Shown: positions 19,238 through 27,438, counted from the stretch's first letter. The stretch: 64,000 nucleotides of DNA from CAVQBP01 sp963723205 (GCA_963723205.1 CAVRQC010000042.1:14872-78871); one strand, 5' to 3'. Made by a program: numbers and translations. Notes: generated by a model from the sequence alone, not told the origin.

Positions 19238-20365
19238 TTATTCCAATATGTTATGATGTTTTAGTATATCTATTACCTTCTCTATTGGCAATTTTTCAAC
19301 TGTAAGTCCATTTTTTCCTGTTACGGTTTTTGATTTAAATAGTGAATTTAAAATCGCTTCTTCAGTTGTTTCAATTACTGCTTCAAATAATGGCGTCATT
19401 TTATCGTTTCTTAATTCTTGTCTTACTAATAAATTATTTTGAGGAGAATAGAATGGAATACGTAAATCTTTTGCTGTAGAAAAGGCAACTACATACTCAC
19501 CACTTCCATTTGAACAATGACCGCCAGTTTTTGCAACACCAAATATCGCTCTCTTTGCCAATCTTTTTAAATTCCTTGATGTTAGTGGAGCGTCAGTAGC
19601 AACTATTATCATACAAGAACCATTACCAGAATTTAATTCCTTTTTATTTTTTAATTCTTCTTCCACAGGTATGCCAGCAATCGTTAAGTTCCCGCCGAAA
19701 TTTGTTTGAACCAATACACCAATTGTATATCCTCCTTTTTCTTTTGATAAAACTCTTGAAGATGTGCCAATCCCTCCTTTATAACCGAAACAAACAGTAC
19801 CAGTTCCAGCACCAACTGAACCTTCTTCTATTGAACCAGATATTGCATTTTTTATTGCTTGAATTACATTTTCTTTTGTTAAATATCTTCCTTGGATATC
19901 ATTCAAAGAACCATCATTTGTCTCTCCAACAATTGGGTTTATTGATTTAACATATTTTCTATTATCGCCAATGGATAATATATAATCAATTAAAGCATCA
20001 GCAGCCATTGGAACAGATAGTGTATTTGTTAAAATAATTGGGGTTTCAATTTCTCCAAGTTCTTCCACTTGTGTATATCCAGTAAGTTTTCCAAAACCGT
20101 TTGCAACGTAAATAGCTGCCGGTACTTTATTCATAAAGATATTCCCGTCATATGGAAGAATAGCAGTAACACCGGTTCTAATGTTATCATTTTTAATCAA
20201 TGTAAAATGACCAACTTTTACACCTTCAACATCAGTAATTGAATTATTCTTGCCAACTTCATATGTCCCGATTTTTATACCATAGTCTCTTAACCTGCCA
20301 TTATTTTGTGCATGTGAATAAATACTTGAGAAAATAATAATGATAATCACAAGAAAAATTTTCAT
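19238..20365 (-). CDS. P1 family peptidase (DmpA-like), exported
   Basis: The start is chosen at the ATG at 20365 because it follows a ribosome site (GGGAGAG) and begins a clear signal peptide (MKIFLVIIIIIFSSIYSHAQ). A longer frame to 20473 crosses an intron tail and is not coding. The ~375-aa protein matches the P1/DmpA N-terminal nucleophile peptidases: ITDVEGVKVGHFTL at the N-terminus, VAPVNDGxLN-like NDGSLND, and GTGTVCFGYKGG before the self-cleavage region. The nucleophile is probably in the ATDAPLTSRNL motif. These enzymes are aminopeptidases or D-amidases. It probably acts in the periplasm. One-gene cassette. Confidence 0.85.
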   Translation of the reverse strand: MKIFLVIIIIIFSSIYSHAQNNGRLRDYGIKIGTYEVGKNNSITDVEGVKVGHFTLIKNDNIRTGVTAILPYDGNIFMNKVPAAIYVANGFGKLTGYTQVEELGEIETPIILTNTLSVPMAADALIDYILSIGDNRKYVKSINPIVGETNDGSLNDIQGRYLTKENVIQAIKNAISGSIEEGSVGAGTGTVCFGYKGGIGTSSRVLSKEKGGYTIGVLVQTNFGGNLTIAGIPVEEELKNKKELNSGNGSCMIIVATDAPLTSRNLKRLAKRAIFGVAKTGGHCSNGSGEYVVAFSTAKDLRIPFYSPQNNLLVRQELRNDKMTPLFEAVIETTEEAILNSLFKSKTVTGKNGLTVEKLPIEKVIDILKHHNILE

Positions 20366-20401
20366 TTTATCACTCTCCCTTTTTGAAAATTCTATAAAAC
20401 C

Positions 20402-20480
20402 GTCGTGATAGGAATGCCTGTTACCAGGCATCCCCCACACAGATCCCGGCGTGCAGTTTTTCCGCACCCGCACCGGGCTT
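20402..20480 (-). mobile_element. Group II intron 3' tail (D5-D6), copy 2
   Basis: Same D5-D6 sequence as copy 1, including the 6-nt GGTGCG duplication in D5. It ends CACGAC and is followed by GGT, the remainder of a GTTA|GGT core box. It lies 37 nt upstream of the P1 peptidase start, and the second 58-aa gene lies on its 5' side. Confidence 0.75.
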
Positions 20481-20500
20481 GTTACATTGCAAACGGAATG

Positions 20501-20677
20501 TTATTTTTTTATATAGGCATTCAGTCCAACTACCACAGGTTTGCCGTCGATTACACATTCTGTAACCATGTTCCCATGTGTAGTTGCTACTACTAATGTT
20601 TTTCCTGATGCACTGGGGGTCGGTTCTTGTAGTTCTATGCTTATTATAAGTTTTCCATTTTCTATTTTAACTTCCAT
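20501..20677 (-). CDS. 58-aa conserved cassette protein, copy 2
   Basis: Intact 58-codon frame, identical to copy 1 (16499-16675) except for a few substitutions such as Met for Leu in HGNMV and Val for Leu in TECVID. Most DNA differences are at third codon positions, which suggests past selection on the protein. A weak ribosome site (GGAGAAG) lies just upstream. As with copy 1, its 3' end is 21 nt from an intron D5. Function unknown. Confidence 0.6.
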   Translation of the reverse strand: MEVKIENGKLIISIELQEPTPSASGKTLVVATTHGNMVTECVIDGKPVVVGLNAYIKK

Positions 20678-20705
20678 TTAGTTCTTCTCCTATTTAAGAT
20701 TGTAG

Positions 20706-20855
20706 TTAAACTTTTTTGCCTACTATTTTACTGCCTGTTGACTTTTTACTTATTAAAGCTGTCAAGTTATCTTTAACCTCTAATTCTGTATAAGTATACA
20801 GGATTACTCCTTGCAGTGCTTTTACTTTTTCCCAAATTTCATTATCATTTAACAA
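20706..20855 (-). CDS. Possible small protein (49 aa), TTG start
   Basis: A frame from a TTG start preceded by GTGGGG encodes LNDNEIWEKVKALQGVIL and a polar tail. A related N-terminus, QNKIWEKVKELRGKTI, occurs on the plus strand at 37141. This makes a once-real small gene likely, but this copy may be a truncated relic. Part of its 3' end matches the tract GACTTTTTACTTATTAAAG also seen at 15.45 kb. Family not recognised. Confidence 0.35.
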   Translation of the reverse strand: MLNDNEIWEKVKALQGVILYTYTELEVKDNLTALISKKSTGSKIVGKKV

Positions 20856-20867
20856 ATTTTTTCCCCA

Positions 20868-21368
20868 CTAACCAATTAAATTTGCAAAAGGTCTTTTACC
20901 ATACTGACTCAAAAAATCCTCTATTATTCTTTTTTCAACTTTTCTACAATCTTCTTGTTGAATTACTTTCCAACAAACAATAAGCTTCTTGTAATCTTCC
21001 AATTGCCAAATATATCTTCCTCCCCAATGTCCAATAGGAATACCTTTACCAAATTTCATATACTGCTTTAGTCGTGATTGTAAAGTTGCATTTGATGTGC
21101 CTCCACCGGCTTTCCCTATATAAATTACTAAAGATTTTTTATTCCATTGATTTTTTAATTTAGAAATATCAACAGTGGGGTTTCTTTTCTTAAAATGTCC
21201 ACCAACGCTTACTTCCATAAAAACTGGTTTATTAAGTGAGATTCTAAGAACGAAATATATTCCTTTTTTATTTGGAATTTGTGAACAATTATTTTTCATC
21301 AATTCATCAATTTTGATGAAGCCAGTAAAACCTTCTGATTTAATTTCGTCAATCAAATTGAATTTCAT
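20868..21368 (-). CDS. GIY-YIG nuclease-like protein
   Basis: 166 aa. The motif KKGIYFVLRI followed by LVIYIGKAGGG is the GIY...YIG pair of the GIY-YIG endonuclease fold. TLQSRLKQYMKFG supplies the conserved Arg after YIG, and a Glu occurs near the C-terminus (EKRIIEDFL). GIY-YIG proteins cut DNA in repair, homing and restriction. As a free-standing gene in a cassette array it may be a defence or mobile-element nuclease (inference). It has no signal peptide. It sits between a small relic gene and a short degenerate attC. Confidence 0.75.
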   Translation of the reverse strand: MKFNLIDEIKSEGFTGFIKIDELMKNNCSQIPNKKGIYFVLRISLNKPVFMEVSVGGHFKKRNPTVDISKLKNQWNKKSLVIYIGKAGGGTSNATLQSRLKQYMKFGKGIPIGHWGGRYIWQLEDYKKLIVCWKVIQQEDCRKVEKRIIEDFLSQYGKRPFANLIG

Positions 21369-21401
21369 AAATACTCCTATAATATGTTAGCTACCGGCCT
21401 G

Positions 21402-21500
21402 TATACAATTAAGCTGCCGCCCGTAACAAGAGAATTAGTTTAATTTTATCTCAAAAATGCTGGGTACAGGAATGCTGGCGGGTAAATTTGCTTATTATAT
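21402..21500. other. Degenerate short attC-like site
   Basis: Contains ACAATTAAGCTGCCGCCC, the shared central hairpin region (GAATTAGTTTAATTTTATCTC) and GGTAAATTTGC. It belongs to the same short class as the sites at 16.8, 28.4 and 30.5 kb. Core boxes are not intact. Confidence 0.4.
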
Positions 21501-21510
21501 GTTTTTTAAT

Positions 21511-21834
21511 TTATTTTTCTTTTATCAAAAATATTGATACTAAAAAGATTATCCCCACAATTAAATCGGCTATCTGCCAAGTATTTTTTCCTAAATAAAA
21601 TGGTACAATCGGATTAAATAAAATTGCAATTAAGCCAAAAATCCAAACGCCTAGATTAATGCTTTCTTTCTTGCTAAAAGCAATGAATGCAGTATAAATT
21701 GCTGTTGCAACAACCACCCATCGTAAAAACTTATAATAGCCAATTTTTTGGTTCGTAAGTGCTATAAATAATAATATTGATGTAATAAATCTTGCTATTA
21801 CTGAGCTGGTAAAAAAATTCTTTATACTTTTCAT
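21511..21834 (-). CDS. Small membrane protein, DUF6804-like
   Basis: 107 aa with four predicted membrane helices. The core YYKFLRWVVVATAIYTAF followed by WIFGLIAILFNPIVP resembles the DUF6804 family, common in gene cassettes and small-genome bacteria. No function is known. It lies between a short attC-like site and the GH105 gene. The 5' region shows no convincing Shine-Dalgarno, which is usual in this group of bacteria. Confidence 0.65.
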   Translation of the reverse strand: MKSIKNFFTSSVIARFITSILLFIALTNQKIGYYKFLRWVVVATAIYTAFIAFSKKESINLGVWIFGLIAILFNPIVPFYLGKNTWQIADLIVGIIFLVSIFLIKEK

Positions 21835-21915
21835 AATTGTCTGAACTTTACAAGTAATCTGTACTCAGTTTTAATTTAAAATGTTAATTGAAAATTAATT
21901 CTACATCTGAATTCT

Positions 21916-23091
21916 TTATTTTGCTAATTTATACACTTCACTTCCGGCTAATAAGAAAGCACCGGTTCCATAGGTTTCAGTATCCTCTTTCTTTATCCGA
22001 TCAGGCCCTTCGCCAACTTGCTGTACATAATCCAGCTTGCCAGTTGGTTCTACTGCTTCAGTAAGAGTTTCCCATGCTTTTTCAACTGCAGGAAGAAATT
22101 TTTCTTTGCTCAGCAAATTATTATTTATCCCCCAGGCAAAGCCATAGCAGTAAAATCCTGTTCCGCTGGTTTCTTTTACATTGAATTCATTCTTATCCAA
22201 TAAGCTTGAGTACCAATATCCTTCTGGAGACTGCAGATCCAATAAGCGCATGCACATTTCTTTAAATACGGTTTCATAAAAATGCCTGTTAGGGAAATCC
22301 TTTGGCATAACTTGTAAAACTCTAACAAGTCCTCCTACAACCCATCCATTTCCCCTTGACCAAAATACTTTTTTACCACTTTTTGTCCGTGCATTAAAAA
22401 ACCTGTCATCCCTATAAAATAAATGTTCATCTTTATCATATAAATAATCATATGTAATCTTCCACAGCCTGTCCATTTCATTTATATATTTATTATCTCC
22501 ACTAACTTCACTCATCCTGGCAAGAGCGGGAGGAGCCATAAAAAGGGCATCGCACCAGCTCCACCAGTCATATGCGTATGGATTATTCTTCCATCTTACA
22601 TCGGGAGTATCAGGTGTTCTATAAAACTGCATATCTGAAAGATATTGAGTTATTTTAATCATATTAGAATCACCGGTAATTTTATATAAATCAAGATAAG
22701 TTTGTGCAATCGCAAAATTATCAGCTACATACGGATTAGGTTTTAATTTCCAATCGTTTGAATTTCCCATTTCAATCATAGCGGTCAGGTATTTTTGCTC
22801 CGGATCTGTTTTATATAAGCTCATAAGTCCTGCATAAAATGCTCCGTATTGCCACTCCCATGTTTCCGTTCCTGATGGATTTGCCAGCTGCCAATCAGCA
22901 ACAGTTTTCATAATCTTAAGGACATCGTTTTTTTCAATTACATTATTTAATTGATCTGTTTTATTTGAATTACTGCTTTTTAGTCCATCATTATTAGCGG
23001 AAATAATAATTTGGATAAAAAATATTGAAGTAATGATAATAAGAAGTTTCATTGTTTTTATATAGTATTTATTTATAGCTTTGATTTTCAT
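21916..23091 (-). CDS. GH105 unsaturated rhamnogalacturonyl hydrolase-like
   Basis: 391 aa with an N-terminal signal peptide (hydrophobic stretch LLIIITSIFFIQIII; the start may be the second Met at 23052). The mature part matches the (alpha/alpha)6-barrel GH88/GH105 enzymes: WEWQYGAFYAGL at the start, WWSWCDALFMAPPALAR with the catalytic Asp, VFWSRGNGWVVGGL, and a C-terminal TYGTGAFLLAGSE. These enzymes remove unsaturated uronic acid from pectin or ulvan oligosaccharides made by lyases. No lyase or SusCD genes are nearby, so it is an isolated gene. The AT-rich upstream region shows no attC. Confidence 0.88.
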   Translation of the reverse strand: MKIKAINKYYIKTMKLLIIITSIFFIQIIISANNDGLKSSNSNKTDQLNNVIEKNDVLKIMKTVADWQLANPSGTETWEWQYGAFYAGLMSLYKTDPEQKYLTAMIEMGNSNDWKLKPNPYVADNFAIAQTYLDLYKITGDSNMIKITQYLSDMQFYRTPDTPDVRWKNNPYAYDWWSWCDALFMAPPALARMSEVSGDNKYINEMDRLWKITYDYLYDKDEHLFYRDDRFFNARTKSGKKVFWSRGNGWVVGGLVRVLQVMPKDFPNRHFYETVFKEMCMRLLDLQSPEGYWYSSLLDKNEFNVKETSGTGFYCYGFAWGINNNLLSKEKFLPAVEKAWETLTEAVEPTGKLDYVQQVGEGPDRIKKEDTETYGTGAFLLAGSEVYKLAK

Positions 23092-23432
23092 TTTGGGTTT
23101 TACAAATGTTAAAGATTGAGTAAACTACTAATACAGCTTCGCACCATCAGTCACATTTAATGGTTTTTCTGGAATTTTTTATGCGTAGATTCGAAATAGA
23201 GAAGAATAGTTGCCCACATTTTTTGATGACCAATTCAACTTATATTGAATTAATTTAAGTTCCAATAAAATTCTACGATAAAAGTAAAAATATTCGAATG
23301 TACTTAAATAGTGGGTGTGCTGAAGAAAGAGATGGAAGAGAAGATTGGGAGGATGGGGAGGGAGAATTAGGATTATTAGTGTTTTTAATTTATAGCTGAT
23401 TATAGAGAAAAAGACTAGTAGTTTTTATTTTA
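23092..23432. other. Intergenic: relic DNA of the duplicated module
   Basis: A 341-nt gap. Its right part holds the 3' fragment of the 61-aa gene (23317-23370) and the downstream flank of the second 85-aa gene. The left part (23092-23316) is AT-rich and shows nothing I can assign. Confidence 0.4.
23317..23370 (+). pseudogene. 3' fragment of the 61-aa gene, second relic
   Basis: Encodes VLKKEMEEKIGRMGREN followed by TAG, the same tail as the gene at 14110-14295. No start codon or ribosome site. Here it joins directly to the flank of the 85-aa gene, whereas copy A has the haem lipoprotein gene between them. Confidence 0.6.
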
Positions 23433-23795
23433 TTAAAAAGAATTGAATACAACAACAATAATAATATAGCCTACCCACAAAACTCCAAAACTATTGCTTG
23501 TTAGATAATATCGTTTACCCTTTCCATTAAACATATATTTATTCGAAGACCAGGTTCCTCTGGTATTAAATATAAAATCCCATCTCTGGTCCGAATATTC
23601 CTCGAGTAAATTTTTAGAAGCTAATACTCTTAGAATTAAGCTTGTAAAAAAAATAGAGAAAAAGATAATTAATGGGATTAAGTCTTTCATTATGATTGCT
23701 CCCCGCTTAACAGTTGCCAACTTATTTTGATGAATGTTTTAATTTATAATGAAAAAATTAATTTTACAAGGAATCAGAAAGTTTTTAAAGAATTG
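23380..23795. repeat. Duplicated module, copy B
   Basis: Second copy of the block at 14940-15345, including the whole 85-aa gene and its upstream ~100 nt. Differences are mostly single substitutions. Confidence 0.7.
23433..23690 (-). CDS. Small membrane protein, copy B (85 aa)
   Basis: Near-identical to the protein at 14990-15247, with the same ATG and GGGGAG ribosome site. Substitutions are few (for example LLEEYSDQRWDF in place of LLDEYSDQRWNV). Two membrane helices flank a polar loop with TRGTWSSNKYMFNGKGKRY. Function unknown. Confidence 0.6.
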   Translation of the reverse strand: MKDLIPLIIFFSIFFTSLILRVLASKNLLEEYSDQRWDFIFNTRGTWSSNKYMFNGKGKRYYLTSNSFGVLWVGYIIIVVVFNSF

Positions 23796-23821
23796 GATTA
23801 AATGTTTAGTTAGGTACTTCC

Positions 23822-25378
23822 TTATTTGAGCAGACACATTTTCTTACTTAATCTTTTATCTCCTATATTCAAAACATAGAAATACATTCCACTTGATAGC
23901 CCTGAACCATCAAAATCAACCTCATAACTTCCCGGATGTTTTTCTTCATTAACAAGAGTTGCTTCCTCCCTTCCCAATATATCATAAACCGTAAGATTTA
24001 CGAAGGACAATTTAGGAATTATGAATTTAATTCTTGTTGTTGGGTTGAATGGATTAGGGTAGTTTTGTTCAAGTTGGAAAGCTTCAGGAAGTTTAGAAAC
24101 TTCTACAACACCGGAATACCTAAAAATTCCGTTATAATCTACTTGCTTTAAACGATAATATAAATTTCCACTAATATTATCAACATAAGAGTAGGCATGA
24201 GGTTCTGTTGTTGTTCCGGATCCTTTAACAAAACCAATTGATTCAAAGTTACTATTATCATTACTTCTTTGTATTTCGAAACCATAATTATTTACTTCAG
24301 TTGAGGTTTCCCAGGACAAAGTAATTTTATTTATATCCACATTAGCTGTAAAAGATGTGAGTTCTATCGGAACGACTTTTGAAAGTTGCATTCGCCAACT
24401 ACCATTTCCTGTTGAAGCAAAAATATATTTTTTATTTGCAACTATTGCATTTACTGAATTCCCGGAAAAAACACTATCATCGAGTTTTGTCCAGTTCTCA
24501 CCTAAATCATTAGTTACGTAAATTCCTTTTATATAGATTGAACTGGTTGAAATGTTCGCAAAGAGTGAAGAGTTAGATCTTGTAAAAATACACGATTCTA
24601 TCCAGTTTGTATCGCTAATGAATAGTCCGTTGTTTTTCAATAGCCATGTTGTACCACCTTCATAAAGATAAATACCTTTTTGAGTAGCAATAAAAATATT
24701 TGAATCGATTGCCGTAACAGCCAGACCGGTATTTAAATATTGTGAAGAAATCTGCTTCCAAGAGACTGAATCTGCAGATGTCGAATAAACACTTCCCCCC
24801 TGCCATTTAATAGTATAAAGTTTAGAACCAAAAGAGGTAATGCCAGACAATCCGTTACCATCACCAGGATATAATTGATTCAATCCCAATCCTAATGTAT
24901 CAATTTTCCAAGATTTGCCGCTGTCTGCAGAACTATAAACACCGTAGCTCGTTGCTGTGTATAAATAATCGTCAGCAAAAGTGAAAGCATTAACCTGGGC
25001 TGCCGGAGGGAGGCCAGAATTTGCAGAATTCCAGCTAAGCCCTTGGTCGAGAGAACGAAATATACTCCCTGCGCCATTTGCACCTACGTAGATATATCCT
25101 AATCCCTGTCCCAAAGAAAGAACTGTATCAGCCCAAAATCCATTCCCCATGACACTTGTCCATGTAGTACCGTCATCGGGTGATCTAAGAAGTGTACCGT
25201 TATCACCTCCCACAAAAATAACACTGTCGCCTGTTGTTAACATACAGTAGACAATAGTATAATCCAGATCGGGAATTTTCTGCCATTGCGCGAATGATTC
25301 ATCAAATATTATAATCCAAACAAATATAAAAATTATTATAAATGAACCTGATGATCGCATTAGATTTCTATACCCCAT
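23822..25378 (-). CDS. T9SS-sorted beta-propeller-like surface protein
   Basis: 518 aa. An N-terminal signal anchor (FIIIFIFVWIIIF) precedes repeats of the YCF48/sialidase BNR type: S-x-D-x-G-x-x-W turns such as SPDDGTTW, SLDQGLSW and SADSGKSW. A fibronectin-like segment follows (ELTSFTANVD...WETSTEVNNYGFEIQRS). The last ~80 residues are a T9SS type A sorting domain with NYPNPFNPTT and a basic C-terminus. It is probably exported through the Sec system and then T9SS and fixed to or released from the outer surface. The ligand is unknown. Confidence 0.85.
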   Translation of the reverse strand: MGYRNLMRSSGSFIIIFIFVWIIIFDESFAQWQKIPDLDYTIVYCMLTTGDSVIFVGGDNGTLLRSPDDGTTWTSVMGNGFWADTVLSLGQGLGYIYVGANGAGSIFRSLDQGLSWNSANSGLPPAAQVNAFTFADDYLYTATSYGVYSSADSGKSWKIDTLGLGLNQLYPGDGNGLSGITSFGSKLYTIKWQGGSVYSTSADSVSWKQISSQYLNTGLAVTAIDSNIFIATQKGIYLYEGGTTWLLKNNGLFISDTNWIESCIFTRSNSSLFANISTSSIYIKGIYVTNDLGENWTKLDDSVFSGNSVNAIVANKKYIFASTGNGSWRMQLSKVVPIELTSFTANVDINKITLSWETSTEVNNYGFEIQRSNDNSNFESIGFVKGSGTTTEPHAYSYVDNISGNLYYRLKQVDYNGIFRYSGVVEVSKLPEAFQLEQNYPNPFNPTTRIKFIIPKLSFVNLTVYDILGREEATLVNEEKHPGSYEVDFDGSGLSSGMYFYVLNIGDKRLSKKMCLLK

Positions 25379-25647
25379 TTTATAACTCCTTATTTTTATT
25401 CGATGGTCATGATTAGTTGATTTTTACTTTAGCAGGATAAATTTCTGCTACTCGATAATTTTCTAATTTACAGTTTATATAGATGAATCCTGCTTGAAAA
25501 TACTTCAATATTCCATATTTACAGGATAAAATGTTTCATTAGAAGAAGGAAGCTGTTAAATTATTTTTACCTATCAATATATAAATGGAAAAGACTGATG
25601 AAATAATGAAAATCGATTCAATTAATTCTTTCATATTTTTTATCACC
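25379..25647. other. Intergenic, no gene seen
   Basis: AT-rich upstream region of the T9SS gene, up to the intron tail at 25648. No frame with a start and ribosome site stands out; a short plus-strand frame here crosses the intron tail and is a shadow. Confidence 0.4.
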
Positions 25648-25721
25648 GTTATGGTAGAAATGCCTGTTACCAAACACCCCCCACACAGATCCCGGCGTGC
25701 AGTTTTTCAGCACCGGGCTTG
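25648..25721 (-). mobile_element. Group II intron 3' tail (D5-D6), copy 3
   Basis: Minus-strand D5 (AAGCCCGGTGCTG...) and D6 (GGTAACAGGCATTTCTACC), ending ATAAC and followed by GGT. The D6 stem has CAAAC in place of CAGGC on one side, weakening it. The half attC at 25722-25844 adjoins its 5' side. No gene starts directly downstream; the next start is absent for >200 nt. Confidence 0.65.
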
Positions 25722-25844
25722 TTATTTTACAAAGTTATTTAATTATAAGTGTCAGGTTTTATTTTTTAGGAACTAAAAAAACAATAAAATAATTTACCAT
25801 ACATATTGACTTTTTACATAAGGGCTTGAAATGCTTGGTTAGGT
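25722..25844. other. Half attC fused to intron tail, copy 1
   Basis: Holds a hairpin of the form TTTTATTTTTTAG/CTAAAAAAACAATAAAA, then AAGGGCTTGAAATGC and a core box GTTAGGT at 25838-25844. The partner arm and the opposite core box are missing. The same composite occurs at 26570, 29018 and 44039. Confidence 0.6.
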
Positions 25845-25930
25845 GCAAAGTGCTCAAACCTTTCTTTGTTTGATGTTTTTGCAAGTGCTTTTATTCTAAA
25901 ATTTGTTTTAATCTTCTAATTCTTTTGTTA

Positions 25931-26041
25931 TTACACTTTTACTTTGTTTACTACAGACATTCCGACTTTTGAAATTTCTCTGCAGGCTGCTTCTGTTTGC
26001 TGTGCACTCCACTGTATGCAATGAACCTTTGAAGTGTGCAC
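25931..26041 (-). pseudogene. Possible short gene remnant
   Basis: A 36-codon frame from a GTG (VHTSKVHCIQWSAQQ...) ending GMSVVNKVKV. It has higher GC than its surroundings and stops cleanly, but no convincing ribosome site. It may be the truncated end of a lost cassette gene. Weak. Confidence 0.25.
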
Positions 26042-26054
26042 GGCAGGCTAAGTT

Positions 26055-26420
26055 TCATTCACGTATGGCCTTACTCATTGTTTCGCTATCCCACAGATGG
26101 TTCGTGTAGCCGTCTGGATCCAGTACCTCAGCGCCGTAACCCCAAAATTGGACCTTCGGTGGGCTGACAAATTCCACTCCAGAACTTTGGAGTTCTTGAT
26201 ACTTGACTTCTACGTTATCGACTTCAATCGTGAGCGTAATCTTTCGTCCAGCCAAGCTGTCTTCGCCTTGCCAGAGAAAGATGATAAGACCCGTATCATC
26301 CTTGATTCCCACCACATCTTTCAGTTCCCGCTCTACTTTAAATCCCAGCTTGTCGACATACCAATTGCGCGACCGCTGCAAGTCGGCGACCGGAAGAACC
26401 ATATGACTTACTCTAGACAT
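26055..26420 (-). CDS. VOC (glyoxalase/bleomycin-resistance) family protein
   Basis: 121 aa, the usual single-module length. It shows the two beta-alpha-beta-beta-beta units of the vicinal oxygen chelate fold: SHMVLPVADLQRSRNWYVDKLGF at the N-terminus and GAEVLDPDGYTNHLW at the C-terminus. Metal ligands are plausible at His6, Glu in TIEVD and the C-terminal Asp/His region. Such proteins are glyoxalases, antibiotic-binding proteins or dioxygenases. Its codon use is clearly more GC-rich than neighbouring cassettes, which suggests a different source. A ribosome site AGGAGG lies upstream of the ATG. Confidence 0.85.
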   Translation of the reverse strand: MSRVSHMVLPVADLQRSRNWYVDKLGFKVERELKDVVGIKDDTGLIIFLWQGEDSLAGRKITLTIEVDNVEVKYQELQSSGVEFVSPPKVQFWGYGAEVLDPDGYTNHLWDSETMSKAIRE

Positions 26421-26495
26421 TTCTTGCCTCCTAAAATTAAATTGAAAATTTCCTTTTTTGTATAGTTTATTCTCTTATATAATATTTCAAGCATA

Positions 26496-26569
26496 GTCGT
26501 GGTAGAAATGCCTGTTACCAAACATCCCCCACACAGATCCCGGCGTGCAGTTTTTCCGCACCGGGCTTG
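26496..26569 (-). mobile_element. Group II intron 3' tail (D5-D6), copy 4
   Basis: D5 AAGCCCGGTGCGGAAAAACTG and D6 with GGTAACAGGCATTTC, ending CACGAC. The next three bases, TAT, fit a GTTA|TAY box rather than GTTA|GGY. It lies ~75 nt upstream of the VOC gene. Confidence 0.75.
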
Positions 26570-26689
26570 TTATTTTATAAAGTTCTTTAATTTTAAGAGA
26601 CCGCTTTATTTTTTTGGAAATAAAAAAACAATAAAATAATTTTACCCAAACATATTGCCTTTTACATAACGGCTTAAAATGCGTTGATA
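26570..26689. other. Half attC fused to intron tail, copy 2
   Basis: Same composite as at 25722: hairpin-forming AT tract with AACAATAAAATAATTTT, then ACGGCTTAAAATGC and a box-like GTTGATA at the right end. The left arm is absent. Confidence 0.55.
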
Positions 26690-26824
26690 GGCCATTTCTA
26701 TGTTGTATTAATTCACTTTTATAATGAAATGGGTAATAATTTATGAGCTTTTCACGCAATAAGAATAATTTTTTAATATTATTTAACCTTTAAAATATTT
26801 TCCCTTGACTTTAAATATTGGCTA

Positions 26825-27190
26825 TTATTTAGAAAAGAAATGATTTACTTCTTCAAGTGCAATCTTTATTAATTCCTCAGAATTATTATTTCCAATTGTA
26901 ACATTTAAAATTTCAACTTCTATAATCTTTTTTATTACCTGTTTAATTGAATCTTCATTATTAATAATTATTCCTAGTCCATTTTTATTTTCAAAATAAG
27001 ATTCGCTAAGTTTTTTCCAACCAGGTCTCAAAACAAGTGCAAGTTTGGCATAATCACTGAAATATTTGGCATCGACATGTTTATTTTTGAACATTTCGCA
27101 ACTAAGAAGCATTGACTTAACTGCACCTCTCGAGAATCTCTTTACTGACCAGTTTATGTATTTATTTAATAAATAAGACGACATATACAT
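26825..27190 (-). CDS. Hypothetical cassette protein (121 aa)
   Basis: 121-aa frame that begins MYMSSYLLNKYINWSVKRF; the second Met is an equally good start. The N-terminal half is basic and helical (RFSRGAVKSMLLSCEMFKNK). The C-terminal half is Asn/Glu/Ile-rich and ends ALEEVNHFFSK. There is no signal peptide or membrane helix and I do not recognise a domain. It lies between a half attC and intron tail copy 5, as a one-gene cassette. A role in the cytoplasm is likely but unknown. Confidence 0.55.
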   Translation of the reverse strand: MYMSSYLLNKYINWSVKRFSRGAVKSMLLSCEMFKNKHVDAKYFSDYAKLALVLRPGWKKLSESYFENKNGLGIIINNEDSIKQVIKKIIEVEILNVTIGNNNSEELIKIALEEVNHFFSK

Positions 27191-27219
27191 ACTTTAATTT
27201 AAATGATAGTTTTATAGCC

Positions 27220-27292
27220 GTCGTGGTAGGAATGCCTGTTACCAAACATCCCCCGCACAGATCCCGGCGTGCAGTTTTTCCGCACCGGCTCT
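27220..27292 (-). mobile_element. Group II intron 3' tail (D5-D6), copy 5
   Basis: D5 here begins GAGCCGGTGCGG, matching the GAGC of the full intron. It ends CACGAC followed by GGC. It lies 30 nt upstream of the 121-aa gene, and a truncated 58-aa gene abuts its 5' side. Confidence 0.7.
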
Positions 27293-27311
27293 TTACAATG
27301 CAAGTGGAATG

Positions 27312-27355
27312 TTATTTCTTTATATAAGCATTTAGACCAACTACCACAGGTTCAG
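27312..27355 (-). pseudogene. Truncated 58-aa cassette gene, copy 3
   Basis: Only the last ~14 codons survive (PVVVGLNAYIKK and stop). The upstream part has been lost at an abrupt junction. It confirms that the 58-aa gene and the intron tail are inherited together. Confidence 0.6.
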
Positions 27356-27438
27356 ATTAAATAACAATTTTTCTACAGAATTTCGCCCGGGGTTTTTATT
27401 TCCTCTTGATTTTTATCCATTAATAGATGTTATAAGCT

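Noticed and set aside
26487..26759. 90-codon minus-strand frame with NCTPGSVWGMFGNRHFYHD
   Set aside because: It crosses the intron tail and the half attC; its end is just the translation of D5-D6. Similar shadow frames occur at other tails (e.g. 25585-25776 on the plus strand).
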